64,000 nt of DNA, from assembly GCF_000687475.1 (NCBI RefSeq), contig NC_057318.1, positions 5,146,001-5,210,000 on the forward strand, in the 5' to 3' direction. Below, piece by piece: positions 1 to 11,971 of this stretch. Positions within the stretch are counted from its first letter, which is position 1. The number at the start of each line of letters is the position of its first letter. The notes under the pieces were generated by a model, which saw only the letters and a program-made list of their open reading frames with translations, did no database searches and was not told where the DNA came from. The translations under genes were made by a program, and so were the position numbers. The DNA is from Ustilaginoidea virens. Taxonomy: Eukaryota; Ascomycota; Sordariomycetes; Hypocreales; Clavicipitaceae.

Positions 1-1454
1 GGTAGCGAAGCTGCTGCCCCAACACTGTCCACTGACCCGACCACCCCCGTCAACGAAGGCACCCAAGTCGTTGACAGATTCCATCACGGACCTACGAGCC
101 CATCGCCATCAGGAACACATGTCGCAAATAGTCAAGGATTCTCCGGCCCCGGACGAGGAAGGTTTGGGCGCTCGAGGAAGGGTAGGAGCCCGCTGCGAGC
201 GCTGCCTGACGGCAACAATGCGTGGCCAGTTCAGCCCATGAACTCGGGCACGGCTCAGTGGTCTGGTAAGGCAGCCCCCGTCGAGAAATTTTTCGTCCTT
301 GGGCCTTTTGCATGTCGGCCTTTGTGTCACCGAGGGCACTATATTCTCTCGGATTGTAAACTTTTACACGTGCCTGTTGCCCACGCTGCTGGGTTCCATT
401 ACTGTCTGCTCAGCTCAGCTTTCAACTCACTGCATTTGATGGTCGTAGTCTAGTCAGGTTGCCGTTCTCTGCCCCTGCAACATTATCATGAATCTCGTTT
501 TGGTTCATGGCTCGATCTTTTTTTTCCCCTGTGGTTTTTTGGGTTCTTCTTTCTTGGATCTAATCGCTAACTTGCCCTTGTTTTTAGAAAATGATCGAGG
601 GGGTATCATTTCCAGCGCCATTGCCAATGCCGGAAAGCTTCCCCTCCCCTCCCTGGGGCAGGAGAACATAAGTCTTCTCCAGCAACATTCTTCTACTCTT
701 AAAACCGCATCAACCTCGGGTCAATTCACTTTCACGTGTGTTTCGCAAGTGCCTGGAACTGTGCGGTGGCCTGGTAAGATTTGCATCATCGCCCAGAAAG
801 TGAAGGATTTGTGCTCATTCCGCTGCAGGCCAGCTGCCCTCACACGCCGTTGCTACGCAAGCTCCTGAGTTGTCTTCGTCGAATGCGAATGTTGAAGCGC
901 ACAATGCGTCGGTAATTGCCGGCCCCGGTAAAGCTGGACAGTCACGCAGGTCAGGTCGCCGTCGGCTGGAAGAGGAGTTGATGGCAGCAGCACGCCGTCG
1001 TAGACAGATGGCAGCGGACAGCTTCTATCATAACCCGCCCAGCATTGAGGACATGTGGGTCTGCGAGTTTTGCGAGTATGAACGGATCTTTGGTGAACCG
1101 CCTCGAGCCCTCATTAGGGACTATGAAATCAAGGACCGCCGCCAACGCCAAGAAGAAGCCGAGCGAAAGAGGCTTCTTGAAAAAGCCAAGGCAAAGAGCA
1201 GGAAGAGCAGGAAGAATGGGAAAGCACCCAGCAAGGGCGGTCACACCGGCAGTCACCATGATGAACATGGTCCACCTGATTTTGCCGAGGATCAAGACGC
1301 ATCCCCAATGCATCAGGGACACAGCCACTCGACACAATCCGAAGAGGATTATGAGGTTGTGCATGAAAACAGGCACACCGCGACGCTCTCTGAGCGCGTT
1401 CATCCACCTGGTACTCATTACGGGATTGTTGACAGCACACGAGTCAAAACCTAG
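1..1454 (+). CDS. Conserved fungal protein of unknown function (3' part)
   Basis: The gene runs in from beyond the left edge; 358 residues are visible. Exons: <1-265, 588-773, 829-1454. The two introns (322 and 55 bp) have GTAAG donors and TTTAG/GCAG acceptors, the first with a GCTAAC branch-like site, and both junctions keep frame (phase 1). The first visible part is Gly/Ser/Pro-rich. The last exon holds a compact block around W-V-C-E-F-C-E-Y-E-R-I-F-G-E-P-P followed by a strongly basic, probably helical stretch (E/R/K-rich, QRQEEAERKRLLEKAKAK). That C-x2-C block is familiar from hypothetical proteins of filamentous ascomycetes, but I know no function for it. The tail is His/Glu/Asp-rich and ends with a TAG stop. 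The basic region suggests a nuclear protein, which is inference. Confidence 0.8.
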
Positions 1455-3743
1455 GAAACAGCCGAGTATGACGGATCCCTGTTTCTTTCTTTCTTTCTTT
1501 TTTCTTCCTCTTCTCTCATGCAAAGTCAAGGCAGAAGCTATCTATTAAGACTTTCTTCCCACAGCATATACTTTGCGTCAATTTTAACCCACTGGGCACT
1601 TGTGGGCAGCGTTGGATGCCTTTGTCATTGCCCGATCGGTGAGGAAAGGGCTTACCTCCGGGCGAGGCGACATACAGTTGAAGGGGTGAGTGCTGTCAGG
1701 ACGTCCTGTCATAACACTGTTGGCAGCATCTATAGAGCCCAGTTCTACGACATAGAAACATGGCTAGCATTTGGCTGCCTGTTTAATAGCGATGAACAAG
1801 CTGCAAATTATTATCTTAAGCCTCCATCCTTAGAGAGTCTTGTTCCAGTGGACAGGGTAGTCCTGGATTCGAAAGCATCAATGCATTGCATGACTGAACG
1901 TCTGTAGCTGTCGGTTGGTCCTGTATAACGTAGCAAACGTTGTTGCCAATAGCAGCTTATCTGCTTGAACTTCCAGACGACAATGCACCTGCCTACCTTC
2001 ATGTTGGGTTGAGCAAGCTGAGTCCAGGATGTCTGCCGTCAAACTAGCTCTACTTGCTCGCACTTCAGGAGTGATGAGTGATGAATGACTAGTGCAGTGG
2101 TGAAAGAGTTGACGTTACGGACTACGGAACGGTGATGAGGGTATCTCAACCCTCTGCGTGTTGCAGGAGACCATCATTCTGATGAGGATCAGTGACGATT
2201 CATGGGCTAGGAAACCGAGGTTGGACGGAAATTTCCTTGCGGCATGGCCGGTGACCCTGGCGACCCACGCACGCCTGGATTCTTTTGATTCGTAGCCTGG
2301 GCCCCTAGTACAAACCATCATAGACTCGGTTGAAGTGCTTAGTGAATGATTTAATGGACGACGTTGATCCCAAATTTCCTCCTACTGGCAGAGTCTGAGC
2401 GAGCTATCATCACCCCTAGTTCCAAGTGGGTCTAGTGCGTTCTGATGCTGGACCGGCCCAGCAATGTCGTCATAGCCGGTTGTTGCGACAGGGCTGAGCA
2501 GGTCATCCAAAGGAAAAATGGAAAAAGAAAACCGTGGGGAGTATTTTTTACAGTTTTTTTTTTTTTTTTTTTTGAATGTGATATACGAAACAGGAAAAAA
2601 AAACATACAACACCAGGTATTCGCTGGTCGTCACCGACCCAACTACTATACTAATCCGGCGCTCGCCTGGTTATCTATCGGAGATCGGACGGGATCCAGA
2701 ATTTTCAAGCGGCTATGGTCGTATGTGCCAGAAGACTGAGCAAAGCAACTCTATCATGTCCGCCGCCGTGCCTATGTACTGACCGATGATGCGCACCACG
2801 GGGCTGGAGCGGTCCTTGGCAGACATGGACAGGGACCTTGGGGCGATCCTGCGACCAAAACAGCGATCGATGTACAATGCGGGCGACAGCCATGGCTTTC
2901 TTCCATTCCTTTTCGTTTCCGGTTTCCCTTGGAATACGGGGGGCATGCAACCTTTTCATTTGCCGTTACGAGTTTAGTCGCGCTGGTTGGTTGCTTCCTT
3001 CTTCAGTGCGTCCTACCTTCCGGAAGGAACCTGCCTTCTGCAGGTTCTGTAGGAGTACCCACTACTCCGTTCGTGATGCGTTATGTTAGGTCTGGTAGCT
3101 TACCTAGGAGGTAGAGGTAGGTACGTACCTAGGTAGGTAGGTAAGTTGGTACCTACTAACCTAACCTAGTCCTTGTTAGCGCACCCCATCCCTGCCTCAT
3201 GCCCCACCGCCCTACAGGCCTAGCCCGGTTCCGTCCCAGCTGCGGAGCGTGTTTGATTAGACTTTGTCCACGTCTGCGACTCTGCAAGTCGTCTGCATCC
3301 TCGCGACTCGACGACGACTCACCAGAGTCAAACCCTCAAACCCCATCTATCACTCTCCATCGATTTCCTCCGAGATGCGCTACGCCTCCCGCTAAGATCT
3401 TCTTCCCTTGCCGTCCTCCCCTCCCGCCGAGCTTCTCTTCAGCAGTTTTCCCTTTTGGCTCTCTTTTCTCCCTTCCCACTCCATCAGTCAGTCCTCTTGG
3501 GTCGCATTCGCTGTGGCAAAACATCTCTTATTCTCATCTTTTGCCTCTCCAAATCATTAATTTTCTTCATTATCCCCCGCCCCCAATTCCTTTCGTTTCT
3601 TCCGGCCCCAACACCAATCCTCCTCATTGACTCTGCTCCCGCCCTGAACCTCCAAGACTCTGATGCCCATCTGCTGCTGTTGAGAAAGCTCTCCGTTATT
3701 CCCGGCGTCGAGCCTTTTCTGTCGTCATCATCTCTTCATGACA
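1455..3743. other. Intergenic region and pyrimidine-rich leader of the next gene
   Basis: No convincing gene is seen. It contains a poly-T run near 2551-2573, a cluster of CCTAGGTA/TAGGTACC words at about 3100-3172, and a strongly C/T-rich stretch at 3300-3640 just before the next gene. Such C/T-rich tracts are common in fungal core promoters and 5' leaders. Confidence 0.6.
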
Positions 3744-6700
3744 ATGTTTGGAGGCTCCCGGAGGCGGCAGCCTCCCGCCCAAGTAAGTTCCAATTGATTC
3801 CTCCCCATGTCATCGCAGCCCGCAAAGCACAGTACATCTCGAACAGCGCTGCCCATAATTCTGGTATCCGGCCCTATCCAGATGTCCCATGAGGCATTTA
3901 GGTCGTTGCTGATACCTCTTGCCCCGGGGGTTGCTGTTGGCGAATGCGAGCATACTTGGCGACCAATTCTCACCCTACTTAATCTTCTCAACTGTTCTGA
4001 CGAGATCGTCTGTTGCTTGACGTGAAAGCGGGCTGTCTATCCACCCACAGCTGCAACCAAACATGCACATTGTTCTCTAACAAAAAGTTTTTCGACAGCC
4101 TTTAACGAGGGAAACGGCAAATCCTAGTGCCGCCACCGCAGCAGCAGCGGTATTCATGAGTCAACGCGACTCCAGCTCGTCCTTGTCTTCGGCTGCAGCC
4201 GCTGCGGCTCTCAGAGCGCGGCCGATGACCCCGACGAATGTCGCCGAGGTACAGTCAAAACGAGCAATGAGGAGGAGCCCTTCCGTCAGTTCCTTTGCTG
4301 GCAGTTCAAGAGGACGCCGTGAGCTCACCAGAACCCCCAGTGTGGGTTCGATGATGGAGCGAACCTTCCGTACACCTTCACCAGCCCGTAGTTCGGCTCC
4401 AAGGGAGCATGTACCGCCTGTCCCCGCCATTCCCAGTGTTGACCAAATCATGGCCAACCAGCAAACTAACGGCAGGACAAAGGGACCCAAAGGTCTCGTC
4501 CTACAGACTCAACCGTTTAGGACAGCGAGCCAAAAGGTGAAAGATGGTCAGCAGCCATCATGGTTTGGCGGTCCGACCATCCGCCAAGCAAGCCCTCGAA
4601 CCACCGATGCCGTGATACAATCATCTACTTGCATTACCGAGCCGCGCTCAGGGAGTGTCAGCCCGTCCATCAATTTTTCCTACCCCCGAGCCAGAGCCTT
4701 CTCGCCTACACCATCAGTCGATGATCACGCCCTCATTTACGATCCGAACTCGCGACGCATGGTTTTGAAAAGCGAGCTGATGGGTCATCCACAAAGCCTT
4801 CGTCAGGTATCCGAAATTCCCAAGAAAAGGAAGAAGGCTACCACGTTTGACAGAACGGGGTCGCACCTATCTAAAGGAAGTGTTGGAGGAAGGACCAAAA
4901 CTACCGCTCCGGAGGACACTACGGATATCGCCCCGGCACCCGCCGTCGCGCAAGAACAGGTATCAACTCCGACTCGGGCGCCTCTGACGCCGACTTCCCA
5001 AACCACGGTGGATCAACAGAAAGACGGCTCTGCAAGCAACAAGAGAAAGAAGAAAAAGAAAAAGTCGGCGAAGGCAGACGTCGGGTACACTGGAAAGGAG
5101 ATCCAGGAGCACGGAGATGACAAAGATGGCGACAGCCTTGACAAGCCATCTCTCGCCCCCAATCCTCATGTGAACGATGAAATCCAAGAAGAAAAAAAGG
5201 TTGAGGAGAAGAGAGATGCGCAAGGCGACGCACAATTACCTGCCGCCACTGCTGCCACTACGACGATGCCCATTCCAGGGCAGCCCAACCGTCAGGCTGA
5301 CTCTCGGCCTCCCAACAGCAAAGCTGAGAAACAGGTCCGCCACATTCGGGTTCACTCTGAAAGTCCGGCCCGCTCTGCCCATTTTGCGGCTTCCTCTGGC
5401 GACCAGCTGGCCGTTAAGCACGAACCACCGCCCCGCTCAGTGTCGCCTCGCAAGTCTGCCTTGAAACTGTCCGCTCAAGCCAGGGGTGTGTCACCTTCTG
5501 ATTCTAGCTCGGAAGCATCTGGTAACAGAAACTTGAGCCATGATATCGAGGAGGCTACTCCTACTCGGAAGAAGAGCGTGCGGGTGAGCTGGGATGACAG
5601 AAGCACAGTTTTCGTCGGCGAAACGGGACAGTCTCTAGAAGCCGATTCGCCCCTGATTCCGAGCCCACAGACTAAGAAGCCATGGCACAGTGTTGTGTCG
5701 AGGCTGAGCAAAAAAGACGGCATCGTACTGGCAGAGGACGAAACAATGACACCACGACCGGCACTCCCTCAGTTCGGCAGCGTTCGCGAAAAGAAAGCCA
5801 AGGAACCAGAGGAGCGACCCTTGGTTCGTCCCTCAGAGCGCGCCTTTGCCCTGGATCACGGCTTTGCCAATAGTAGAGTAGGTCACTCCACGGACGCCGG
5901 GGTCGGAAACGCCATGACGCAGGACCTAGCCTCGAAAAATGTTGCCAATATGTCGAAGTACCGGGAGCCCCTCCCAGCCGCGTTGCCCAGTATTGGAAAT
6001 GTGCCGGGCCAAGGTGGCGTTTCCGAGAGCTCAGATGAGGATTTTGATTCTGACATGTCATCCGAGCCTGATGACGATCCCGATGTAACCGTGTCGACGA
6101 GGTCCGAGCTGTCGATGACTATTGAGCCAAGTACACCAACAAAGCCTGCCGCAAGAGATGGCAAAGTCCAGGAAAACGTACCTATTATTTCGGTTTCACC
6201 ATCGAGTCCGTGTACGAATGAATCTCCAAAAGCTGCCCCGCCGGGCAGTTTCCCGGATGATCGGGAAACGACGGTGGACCCGATCGACGAATCTGGCGGT
6301 TCTGGAGCGTCAACTTCCTTAAGAAGCCATGAACCTTGCATTGTTGGCACTGGCATGGCAGATATTGTGGAGGAGGATGAAGAGACCGAAAACGACCGGT
6401 TCAGCGATGCTTATGAAGATTTCGACGAAGTTGATGGCGATGGGTTTCTGTCTTTGGATGCCATAGTAGATGGTCCCGCTCTCGTCAAGGAGGTCAAAAA
6501 GAAGAGTCAAGGCTCACCCACCACGACTGAGCCTGCAAAAGTCATTGAGCGGCAAGCCGAATCTGTCGGCGCGGGAAAGGAACCGGCTGATGCAGCACCA
6601 CCGGACGATTGGGAGAATGCCAAGGCGTATTGGAAGAGCTTGTCGGTGGAAAAACGCAGGCAGCTGGAAGTCGAGGCCTTGTCAGAAACTGGTGAAGACG

Positions 6701-8409
6701 CTTGTGCGTCAAAATTGCCCGCCAAAAACGAAACCTCGACCGCACACAATCTGAGCATAGAGCCAGGGACGGAACGGCCGCCTCAAGAGGCAAACCATGT
6801 CAATGTCGATGAACTGGATGATCATCGACAAGTTTCAGTCGCTGCGACGCCGCCTCGGGCGGCAGACCCCGGCAAGGTGAAGCTGCGCCAGTCCATGCGA
6901 AGCGATGCTCCGACACCTACGCGAGACAGGAGCCTCGAGAGTTCAGGAGGCATGAGAAAGTCGATGAGAAACGGACATGATTCTGGTAAAGACGGAAGTT
7001 TGAGGCCTCGCCATGCAGAAACCCCCGCAGTTCCTCTCGCCACTCCCAAGACATTTAGAAATGGTCAGTTGAATGGCGGTAGTCTCGGGCCGAAGGTGCG
7101 GTCTGGACGTTCTGCCTCCCATCACCAACCTGCGGTCTCTGGTCTCATCAAGGACGACAAGCGCAACATGTCTTCCAACGATTTGTCAACAGGTCATGTC
7201 ATGGTGCCTCAGCTTGGACGGCGTGGATCGGACGGCAGCGACAGCAGCTTCAAGCGCAAGCGGCCAGCCTCGAGTTCGGGTGATGGCCACCACCATGTCC
7301 GCATGTCCATGCGGTCAAGCATGCGCGAGCCGTTGCCAACACCCGATCGCGCCAAAAGATTCAGCTTGCGCTCGCTCTCTCCGGCGGCTTCTTTCAGAAG
7401 GAACTCGTTCTCGTCATTGCCCCCGGAGGCCACATCAGTGCTGGGAGGCGGTTCCGGTCGCATGCGCCAATCGCTGAGAGAAAGGCCGGCGTCTAGCAGC
7501 TCTCGACTCAAGATGAGCGGCTTCAGAAAAGCAGCAGGCCTCGGCAAGAAGCCCCAGTCTGGTGTCAGCCGGTTCGCCGATTCCAGCGACGACGACGATG
7601 AGGCCAGTGGTGGTCCGTCGCTATTTAGAAGTCGGTTCGCCGACTCGAGCGACGAGGACGAGCCACAGCCCTTGCCGAAAAGCAAGGGTTTGCCCAAATC
7701 TCTCCGTAACGGAAACAGGATGACTTTAGACCGGCCGGCCGGCAACGTGGCAGCACCGGAACTGGCGCAAATCGAGGAAGCCGTGACGCAACCCAAGCGC
7801 GGGTCTGCAATGGGCGACGAGTCTTTGCTCCGCCGAACCAGGTCTGGTCGAGGGACTCTGGCGCCTCTGCCCCAGAATGCCAGGCCGCAGCACACGTCTC
7901 GTCGGGGCAGCTTCATGTCAATCCTGCGTCGCAAGAAGGACACGTCGGACAAGGTATCGAAGGACTGGGGCGAGAGTGCTGCTCGCAAAGACACCAATCT
8001 GGAACGGAGTGCAGAAGAGCTACGCGAGCTACGCAGCCACTCGCCCCAGAAGCGCGGTCCTAGCTGGCCTCTTGCAGACGGGAAAGGCACCGCCGACGGG
8101 GAGGATGGCAGAAGCCAGGAAGAAGAAGCAACGGCTGGAGCGCCAAGTTCAGGCGGGGCAACAGCGACGGCGACAGCAACAGCGACAGCGGCAAGCAAGA
8201 TGAGCACCTTTTTGCACCGCCGCAGCGCGTCGCAGGGCGCCGGCGCGCTCGGCCCGGGCCACCCGGACGAGGACGCACACGAGCCGGAGCCGCCCACTCC
8301 CGATGAATCCCTGGCTCCGGCCGACGCGCAAGGGCCTCAGGAACCGTACGCGGCGAAGAAGAGGAAGAAGTTTGGTGCTCTGCGCAAGATGTTTGGCATC
8401 CACGACTAG
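3744..8409 (+). CDS. Large intrinsically disordered conserved fungal protein
   Basis: Exons 3744-3782 and 4099-8409 give 1,449 residues. The 13-codon first exon (MFGGSRRRQPPAQ) is joined across a 316-bp intron (GTAAGT..GACAG, phase 0) to PLTRETANPSAATAAAAVFMS. The upstream part of exon 2 is open in frame before the first long-ORF ATG, and I recall this N-terminus from Sordariomycete homologues. An ATG six bases further upstream is in frame but has a poorer context. Nearly all of the protein is Ser/Pro/Asp/Lys-rich and looks disordered. Visible elements are a Lys-rich patch (KRKKKKKKSAK), a VRVSWDD motif, an acidic mid-region, four short M-R-x-S-[ML]-R motifs, two FADSSD[ED] acidic repeats, and a basic C-terminus ending KKFGALRKMFGIHD. 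No enzymatic domain is seen and the function is unknown; a scaffold or cell-cortex role would be a guess. Confidence 0.85.
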
Positions 8410-8630
8410 ACTGCGTGGTGCTCCATCGTCTCGGCGCACCTCGCATATCAAGCACCGAGATGTGTGTGCACCCAAGCCATGATGAACGCCTGTTGATGGA
8501 GTCGGAGCCGCCTGTTGGCCACGCGATGCGGACTGCCAAAGGAAGCGGGGATGTGATTTCTTTGCGAATTCGAGCAATGTACTTTACTTTTGTTATGCCC
8601 ATTACGACCTGGGCGTCTTGATTGATTTCG

Positions 8631-8810
8631 TTTGAGCCGTCACGCCGCTGTTTTTTCAAGTTAGACGGTCTTGTCGAACCGACATTGTTTATTCCCTTTG
8701 AGCCGTCACGCCGCTGTTTTTTGAAGTTAGCCGGTCTTGTCGAACCGACATTGTTTATTCCCTTTGAGCCGTCATGCCGCTGTTTTTTCATGTTAGCCCG
8801 TCCTTGGGTT
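8631..8810. repeat. 66-bp tandem repeat, about 2.7 copies
   Basis: Copies begin at 8631, 8697 and 8763, each with TTTGAGCCGTCA. Copies 1 and 2 differ at only a few positions over 66 bp; copy 3 diverges after about 45 bp, and a decayed continuation may reach about 8890. Each copy carries GCCGCTGTTTTTT and, in the first two, TTGTCGAACCGACATTG. It lies about 220 bp downstream of the preceding stop codon. Confidence 0.85.
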
Positions 8811-9196
8811 CGGTCTTGTCAAATGTTTTTTAATTCCTTTTGGTCCCTTTGGCCCGTCCTCGGCGTACGGTCTTGTCAAACCGCTGCTTTTGTTTTTTTA
8901 TTTTTTTTGAGTCCCCGTCCGTGGCGTGTACGGTGTCTAATCTCGTCGAACAGGGCTTCCTTTCCCCTGCTTACCTTTTTTTTTTTTTTTTTTTCTCGCC
9001 CAACATTCGTAGCATGGCATTTTTCTGTTCATAGGTTATCAATAATACCTGGTCATGCACATGTCGGTCCACATCAGCGCTGAGGCGGGCCCCTCGCCGA
9101 CGGCCTCTAAATTCCCAATCGGCGTCATTTTCATCTCGTCCGGGATGAAGTGTCTCGGCCGCCCTGGGACATGGCATGTCGTTGGCTGGGCTCTTT

Positions 9197-9280
9197 GACA
9201 TGAAGTCTACCGGCCACCTGACATGTAGTTGACTGCCTTGACATGTAGTTTACTGCACGGCCACCTTTCACATGTAGTCT
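9197..9280. repeat. Interspersed ACATGTAGT direct repeats
   Basis: ACATG-(T/A)AGT occurs four times within about 85 bp, separated by unequal CGGCCACC-containing spacers. The unit contains the palindrome ACATGT. Confidence 0.6.
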
Positions 9281-9390
9281 CCACGAGCGGCGTTGCTCGA
9301 CAGACCACATGAATGACCGCCCCGACGACTGCCGCACCGGTCAGTGGCCACTGCCTCAAGGGCTGCGCGTCGACGCGCTCAAGCTCCCGC

Positions 9391-9405
9391 TAATCCATAA
9401 TCCAT

Positions 9406-9437
<32 letters not shown>

Positions 9438-9474
9438 CATAATTCATGATTTGTGATTCATGATTCATAATTCA
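9391..9474. repeat. ATTCAT/ATAATTC low-complexity array
   Basis: Irregular alternation of CATAATTCAT, CATCATTCAT and CATGATTCAT words makes an A/T-rich island in otherwise GC-balanced DNA. Confidence 0.7.
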
Positions 9475-10110
9475 CTTCACTGCTTCACCAACCATCTATT
9501 TGATCAGCTCATGCCCCTTTTCTCTCCCGGGAGATGCAGATCAGCACGTGTCGGGCGCGACAGACCGTGTCTCTGTCTGCCCTTTTTTTTCGTCTGCCCA
9601 TGTGGGATTTCGACAAAGTCCTCGCTGTGCGCTAAAGAGACCCGCTGTCGCCGTAAATAGGACGAGGCAGAGGAAGAGCAAAATACGAATGACGGAGGGA
9701 TCAACAGAAAATAACGGAAATAAACAGAAAACAACAAAAAAGAAACGCCGAGACCAGGGTGGAATCAAAAACACCGCATGTGCTTGCCGCGACCGTCGCG
9801 ACAACAGACCGTCAGTCGGCTGCTTTTCTAGTCAAAATCTCAACCAAGGACCAATCTAAAGCTGCCAAACCATCGAGCAAGAAAAGGGTGTACGCCTTCC
9901 CGGCCTTTTACTTTTGCTGCCCAAACGCCCTTCTTTTGCACCACTCAAACGCTCCAGAACAGTACGCCTTGCACTTTTGATGCATCGCGCGAGGCCAAAT
10001 GAGGCAGGGACGGCGGAAGGAAGAAATCAAACCAAGACAACATCAGACGTAGCGATATAATGCGGGCAATTATACATGACGCGGCACGCGTGATTGAGCC
10101 CGCTGCCCCT

Positions 10111-10240
10111 CTCCCTCCCTCCCTTCCTCCCTCTGTCTCTCTCTCTCTCTCTGTGTGTGCATGTCTTTGTGTGTGCGTGTCTTTGTGTGTGCGTGTCTTT
10201 GTGTGTGCGTGCCGTGCGTGCCGTGCGTGCATGGTGTATC
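10111..10240. repeat. CT-rich then GTGTG(C)GTGTCTTT microsatellite
   Basis: A CTCC/CT block is followed by several copies of an 18-bp unit built from GTGTGTGCGTGTCTTT, then CCGTGCGTG repeats. Open frames across it are artefacts of the repeat. Confidence 0.8.
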
Positions 10241-10445
10241 CTCTCTCTTCTCCCCCCATTCAAGGAGAGGCGGATCTCTTGTTCCGCAAAACGTAATCAT
10301 GATGAGGCAAATGCGACAGCATAAGGGGCGCATGTTGCCCTCTGCATCAAATCAATTGGCATCTGCACACGTCTTAAAACAAGTCACATCTCCCCCGTCT
10401 TCATCAAGTCGCATCTTCCCCGTCTTGTTCAGTTGAGAGGCCGGC

Positions 10446-11971
10446 CTAGCTCCGTGCATTGGGCTTGACTCGGACCCGGCTCTTCTCCCGTTCGAGAAGC
10501 AACGTAAGCTGGCTTCTGGTTCGTCCCATGGGAACGCTCGCGGCCTGGCTGGGTTGCGTGGGCGCCATGCGGAAATCCGCCAAGGGAGCCGCTGATGGGC
10601 GACAGGCGAGGCCGTCTCCCTCCATGTGCGAGCCCAGAACGGTGGACGCAGGTATCGAGCCGGCTTGGTCAATTATGTGTCCCTTGGCCGCCACGGTAGT
10701 GGTCATGGCGGTCGGCCCCGTGAATAGTCCTTGGCTGCTGCATCTGCGTGCGTAGCCGTTTTGGGACATGGACAGATGTATCGGAGACGAATCGCCGACT
10801 GCTGATTCCGTCGCCGTGGCCTTGTCCGTGCCTGCCCTCGCGCCCAAGGACGTTTGGGCGGAGGTTGGTGAGGATTGCGTATCGATGGCGCATCGCGCAG
10901 AAGCGTTGGCCACTGCTGGCGTTGACGAGGTCGGTCGACTTGATGATCGAGAGACGGCGAGGACGTGATGGGAGGTGGCGATTCGTGCCACTTTCGGTTG
11001 CTTTCCCGTGGCTTTGGCGCCAAGGGCTGGTTTAACGGGCGCTCGTCTAGGCATGCTTCCCTCTGTTCCTCGCCGTTGTTGCCCAGCATGGTCCCGGCAT
11101 CGTTCAGGGGCAGGCGGCACTGCTCCGAGCTGAGCCGGGGCGCGTCGCGTGTCCGTAGTCGGCTCGGCATTCTCTGGTATTGACGTCCCGGGCAGCTTCT
11201 GAGACGTGGCTGGGGACTTGGTTGACTTTGTCGGCGCTTCCGAGCCCGTCGTGGGGATGCTGCCTGATGAAGGCGTGTCATCGTCCTCGGCCCCGTCGTT
11301 TTCGGATCCGAGGGGAGAGGCAAACCGAGCAGTAGGCTTCGGGCCATGAGCAAGTGGACTCCGAGCTTTTTTCAAAATCGGATGGGCCGGAGGGGGCTTG
11401 GATGCGCTCGAGGACAAGTGCTTGATGGACGCCTGGTTGGTCTTGGTTCTTGGAGGCTCCGGGCGCTGCTGCGATGTAGCGCATCCTTCGTTGTAACGGG
11501 CCACAACCATCTGTCGGGTGAGGGGCGGGACCTGTCGCGAGTGGTCAGCTGCGGAGTCTGGAGTGATGGAACAGAGAGAGCGACGGACGTGGGGACCTTC
11601 CCAGCGATTGGGCGGACCTTGGAGAGGCAGGATAGTAGGGCCAACCGAAATGTCCTCGTATATCCTGGCCAATGCTGCGCCGCTCAAGTATTTTCGGTCA
11701 CTGCCCCATACTTGCCACCAAAAGTTTTCCAAGCGGCGGGCTGTGGGATCCTTCAGCTTCTTGTTTGTAACCGTGTAGACTTTCCGAAACAGGGAGTCAG
11801 TTGAGGGCACCCCCAAAGAACTGTTGTGGTGGAAGAGACTGGCGACATACCATGCCAATATTCCCAGATCTTGTCGGCGGGCACAATCGAGAAACTGGCA
11901 ACCTCTTTATAAATGCTCGAGTTGTTGATGACGATGCCTTTCGGCAGTATCATGGGTACACCCGAGTCCAT
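10446..11971 (-). CDS. DUF1752 / AreA GATA-like domain protein
   Basis: Exons on the minus strand: 11971-11851 and 11779-10446, 484 residues. The 71-bp intron (GTATGT donor, CTGAC branch-like site, GGAAAG acceptor) joins DKIWEYWH to VYTVTNKK and keeps frame. Reading through instead would give an unrelated stretch. Residues 1-67 form the only conserved block: MILPKGIVINNSSIYKEV, then Y-T-V-T-N-K-K and RRLENFWWQVWG, which matches the family annotated as fungal DUF1752 or 'nitrogen regulatory protein AreA GATA-like'. The rest is Ser/Pro/Thr-rich and disordered, ending with the SQLTLLLE motif often seen at the C-terminus of this family. No GATA zinc finger is present, so it is not AreA itself. 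Molecular role unknown. Confidence 0.82.

Larger units (their letters stand above)
8410..10445. other. Intergenic, repeat-bearing
   Basis: No gene is seen. It holds, in order, a 66-bp tandem repeat, ACATGTAGT-type direct repeats, an ATTCAT-type low-complexity block and a CT/GTGTG microsatellite, annotated separately. The next gene is convergent, so both 3' ends face this region. Confidence 0.6.

Noticed and set aside
7209..8297. 362-codon open frame on minus
   Set aside because: Antisense shadow of the large disordered-protein gene.
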